A stretch of DNA of 7,097 nt, taken from contig JASFTV010000169.1 in the NCBI GenBank assembly GCA_050050615.1, forward strand, positions 1-7,097. The letters run 5' to 3'. The notes beneath the pieces are model-generated. The model searched no databases. It was not told where the DNA came from and saw nothing but the letters and a program-made list of their open reading frames with translations. Position 1 is the first letter of the stretch, and each line of letters begins with the position of its first letter. Source of the DNA: JASFTV01 sp050050615 (lineage in GTDB: Bacteria > Desulfobacterota > DSM-4660 > Desulfatiglandales > HGW-15). This document shows positions 4,805 to 7,097 of the stretch, piece by piece. A program made the translations under genes and the position numbers.

Positions 4805-5950
4805 ATGAGTAAAGTTCTTGTTATCAATAGCACCTATGAGACTTGCAGCGAGGCGGTCGATCAAGCATTTTCTGCTTTCCCGTTGAAACTTTACGGTAAA
4901 AAGGTAGCTGTTAAGGTAAACGCTTTGAAGGCCGGTGATCCGGATTCCCAGGCCTTTGTCACTCACTACAGGCTGTTGGAAGCTATCATCCAAAAACTGA
5001 AGTCCCTCAAGCCGGCTGAAATCGTGGCTGGTGACTCGGTTGGGACTGAATCCTATGGGAACTCAGAGCATGTGTTCGGCGTGACCCATCTGAAAAGGGC
5101 CGCAGGACGCTACTATCGAAACTTCAACAAAAACCTGGCCGTCATTGAACTGGACCGGCCTTTCAAACGTAAAGTGGCTGTGCTCAAGGACGTCCTTGAA
5201 GCAGATGTTTATATTTCCGTGCCCAAAATGAAGACACACGGCCTTACCATGATCAGCGGCGCTTTGAAGAATAACTTCGGACTCTTAACAGGCGCCCAAA
5301 AGGCCTGGTATCATTACTATTCTGTCAAGCCAGAAACCTTCGCCAAGATTCTTATCGAAATGTTCCGATTGCGTCCACCGGATCTGGTCATTATGGATGC
5401 TATTCTCGCCATGGAGGGTTTTGGACCGTCCTCACCTGAAACCAGAAGGGTAAACAAGATCCTGGTATCCAACGATGCCGTGGCGCTGGACAGGGTGCAA
5501 GCCAAGATCATCGGTTTCGATGTGGAGGATATCCCTTATTTATGTCTTGCAAGAGATCTGTCTTTAGGCCAAACGGATCTGAACGCCATAGAGGTCGTTG
5601 GAGATGCATCAACCATTGATGATTATCATCGGCCGACACCACCGGAGACCAGTTATAGCTATAAAGCGGGCGTCGGCAGCGGGAAGACAAGCATTGAGTA
5701 TTATCGACAAAGGGTTGCCTACCGGCCCGCTATCTCCGCTGAGAAATGTTTGTATCAAGAGGGGTGCAATGCCTGTGCTGACATTTGCCCTTCTCGTGCT
5801 TTGACCAGAGACTCCCATGCGCTTGTGCTGGACTCAGCTGAGTGCATCGTGTGTAGTGCATGCAAGGAAGTCTGTGATCTTGGTGCATTGGAGTTATTGC
5901 CTGATGAGAAACTGATGGTATCGCTGGCCAAGGAAATGACACCAACTTAA
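4805..5950 (+). CDS. DUF362 protein with C-terminal 2x[4Fe-4S] ferredoxin domain
   Basis: A 381-aa soluble iron-sulfur protein. The DUF362 domain covers about residues 1-290. Its hallmarks include KVNALK, PKMKTH (140-145), the segment GALKNNFG (152-159), and a DLVIMDAILAMEG stretch. The C-terminal domain has two cysteine clusters: Cys315, 321, 324, 328 (C-x5-C-x2-C-x3-CP) and Cys347, 350, 353, 357 (the classic C-x2-C-x2-C-x3-C). The first C-x5-C gap is longer than the usual C-x2-C but still fits a bicluster ferredoxin. The start is supported by GGGAGG just upstream (about 4791-4796). The gap after the cupin is 73 nt, with no terminator visible. DUF362 has no firmly established general function. 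In this setting an electron-transfer or redox role is plausible. It is a sign of anaerobic metabolism. Confidence 0.9.
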   Translation: MSKVLVINSTYETCSEAVDQAFSAFPLKLYGKKVAVKVNALKAGDPDSQAFVTHYRLLEAIIQKLKSLKPAEIVAGDSVGTESYGNSEHVFGVTHLKRAAGRYYRNFNKNLAVIELDRPFKRKVAVLKDVLEADVYISVPKMKTHGLTMISGALKNNFGLLTGAQKAWYHYYSVKPETFAKILIEMFRLRPPDLVIMDAILAMEGFGPSSPETRRVNKILVSNDAVALDRVQAKIIGFDVEDIPYLCLARDLSLGQTDLNAIEVVGDASTIDDYHRPTPPETSYSYKAGVGSGKTSIEYYRQRVAYRPAISAEKCLYQEGCNACADICPSRALTRDSHALVLDSAECIVCSACKEVCDLGALELLPDEKLMVSLAKEMTPT

Positions 5951-5999
5951 TGATCGGGCTCAAAATTCTCATCCCGAATCATCACGTAGGGAGTAGACA

Positions 6000-6896
6000 G
6001 TGAAACAGAAAATCGGAATGATCGGTTTAGGCATCATGGGATCGGCCATGTCGGCCAACCTCCTGAAGGCAGATTTTTCGGTTCTTGGCCACGACATTGT
6101 TCCTGAACGGGTGGAAGACCTCGTGAACAGGGGTGGAGCAGCCGCCGCTTCGTGCAGGGAGGTGGCCGACAATTCAGAGGTGGTCATCACTTCACTGCCT
6201 AGTATCGAGGCCTTGCAAGATGTTGTATTCGGGAAAGACGGCCTTTTGGCGGGTGCAAAGGAAGGCCTGATCGTGATTGAGACGAGCACCCTTACTCTGG
6301 AAGCCAAGCAGGAGGCGTACGAAGGAGCGAAAGCTGTTGGTATGGATGTCTTGGACTGCCCCCTTAGCGGTACCGGCGCCCAAGCGGCCAGAAAGGACAT
6401 CGTTGTCTACGCAAGCGGTAACCAAGAGATCTGCGAAAAGTGCTTGCCCGTCTTTAATGGGATTTCAAGGGCCAATTATTACGTGGGTGAGTTTGGGATG
6501 GGGACCAAGATGAAATTTGTGGCAAACCTGTTGGTAACCATCCATAATGTCTCCGCAGCAGAAGCGTTCGTTTTGGGTATGAAAGCAGGTTTGGATCCCG
6601 AAATGATTCTCAAGGTCATTCGTGATGGCGGAGGAACATCACGGATGTTTGAGGTGAGGGGTCCCCTGATGGTAGCCGGGAAATATAATGAACCGACCAT
6701 GAAGGTGGATATGCATCAGAAGGACATAAAGATCATTACCGCATTTGCAAATGAGCTCCAATGTCCAACACCCCTCCTCTCCGCAGCGGCTCAAATCTAC
6801 ACCACCGCCTTGGCGAACGGGCGGGCAAAACAGGACACGGCCTCAGTCTGTGCTGTGCTGGAAGAAATGGCGGGTCTAAGAAGAAACGTCAAATAA
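6000..6896 (+). CDS. Beta-hydroxyacid dehydrogenase (3-hydroxyisobutyrate dehydrogenase family)
   Basis: A 298-aa NAD(P)-dependent dehydrogenase of standard family length. It starts with GTG at 6000, preceded by AGGGAG (5988-5993) at a 6-nt spacing. The Rossmann motif GLGIMG is at residues 9-14 and Asp32 closes the second strand, which favours NAD+ over NADP+. The substrate motif DCPLSGTG starts at Asp119 (Ser123, Gly124), with Thr125 where many members have Gly. Lys172 in GMGTKMK is the catalytic lysine and Asn176 its partner (G-x3-K-x3-N). The C-terminal helical domain has the usual KD...P segment. Family members act on 3-hydroxyisobutyrate, 3-hydroxypropionate, tartronate semialdehyde, sulfolactaldehyde or L-threonate. 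The exact substrate is open. It is 49 nt after the DUF362 gene and is the last gene of the cluster. Confidence 0.92.
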   Translation: MKQKIGMIGLGIMGSAMSANLLKADFSVLGHDIVPERVEDLVNRGGAAAASCREVADNSEVVITSLPSIEALQDVVFGKDGLLAGAKEGLIVIETSTLTLEAKQEAYEGAKAVGMDVLDCPLSGTGAQAARKDIVVYASGNQEICEKCLPVFNGISRANYYVGEFGMGTKMKFVANLLVTIHNVSAAEAFVLGMKAGLDPEMILKVIRDGGGTSRMFEVRGPLMVAGKYNEPTMKVDMHQKDIKIITAFANELQCPTPLLSAAAQIYTTALANGRAKQDTASVCAVLEEMAGLRRNVK

Positions 6897-6927
6897 AGTC
6901 GCCCTTTTCTTGAGGCCATGCTCTTTT

Positions 6928-7097
6928 TTATTTGACCTCTATGAAGTCGGCTGTAACGGGCGGCCATGTAAAGAACTCCAGATAACGAAAGTCTTTGTCC
7001 GACCTGTTCACGGTCATATGCTTTTCGCCTGCGGGGATATAGAGCACCCAACCGGCTTTTATGGGGATCTCCTCCCCCTCAACGATTTCTATCGCTT
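6928..7097 (-). CDS. Cupin-domain protein, C-terminal part only (cut by window edge)
   Basis: Reading the minus strand from the right edge gives 55 complete codons ending in TAA (6928-6930). The frame has no start inside the window because the gene continues beyond 7097. The visible part contains an exact cupin motif 2: G-x5-P-x-G-x2-H-x3-N, read as GWVLYIPAGEKHMTVN. It is followed by strands (FRYLEFFTWPP) typical of the end of a cupin barrel. It is convergent with the dehydrogenase, 31 nt apart. Its sequence differs clearly from the cupin at 4291-4731, so the region encodes two different cupins. Metal-binding motif 1 lies outside the window. Confidence 0.8.
   Translation of the reverse strand, partial: AIEIVEGEEIPIKAGWVLYIPAGEKHMTVNRSDKDFRYLEFFTWPPVTADFIEVK

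Noticed and set aside
6912..6933. Intrinsic terminator between the dehydrogenase and the convergent cupin (GAG...CTC then TTTTTTATTT)
   Set aside because: The T-run is real, but the stem before it is only 3 bp, too weak to call a hairpin terminator.

Overview
The window is from a bacterium of moderate G+C. The clearest taxonomic hint is a DUF362 protein fused to a double [4Fe-4S] ferredoxin domain, a type common in anaerobes such as Desulfobacterota and syntrophic clostridia. A deltaproteobacterial-type anaerobe is my best guess, but no rRNA or marker gene confirms it.

Layout. Bases 1-484 are a non-coding leader with a pyrimidine hexamer repeat, a sigma70-like promoter, a pair of TGCGCA palindromes and the first copy of a 64-nt repeat. 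An FGGY-family carbohydrate kinase follows (485-1834, +). A small conserved protein of unknown function lies convergent to it (1936-2247, -). Bases 2248-3012 are a structured intergenic region holding the second copy of the 64-nt repeat, a C-rich tract that is a strong G-quadruplex motif on the minus strand, two GC-rich hairpins, and a perfect 8-bp inverted repeat overlapping a promoter-like sequence. A four-gene plus-strand cluster then runs 3013-6896: a DddP-like M24 (creatinase/peptidase-fold) enzyme, a small cupin, the DUF362-ferredoxin protein, and a beta-hydroxyacid dehydrogenase of the 3-hydroxyisobutyrate dehydrogenase family. A second cupin enters from the right edge on the minus strand; only its C-terminal 55 codons are visible.

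How the genes may work together. The cluster looks catabolic. The M24 enzyme keeps the five metal ligands of the fold but lacks both histidines used by M24 peptidases, and its ligand spacing matches the DMSP lyase DddP. A lyase or hydrolase acting on a small molecule is therefore more likely than a peptidase. The dehydrogenase would oxidise or reduce a beta-hydroxyacid intermediate using NAD, the cupin could be an auxiliary lyase, isomerase or dioxygenase, and the DUF362-ferredoxin could supply electrons or a redox step. The kinase is a separate transcription unit but shares the 64-nt upstream repeat with the M24 cluster, which suggests possible co-regulation. The substrate cannot be read from the sequence, and no transporter or regulator gene lies in the window.
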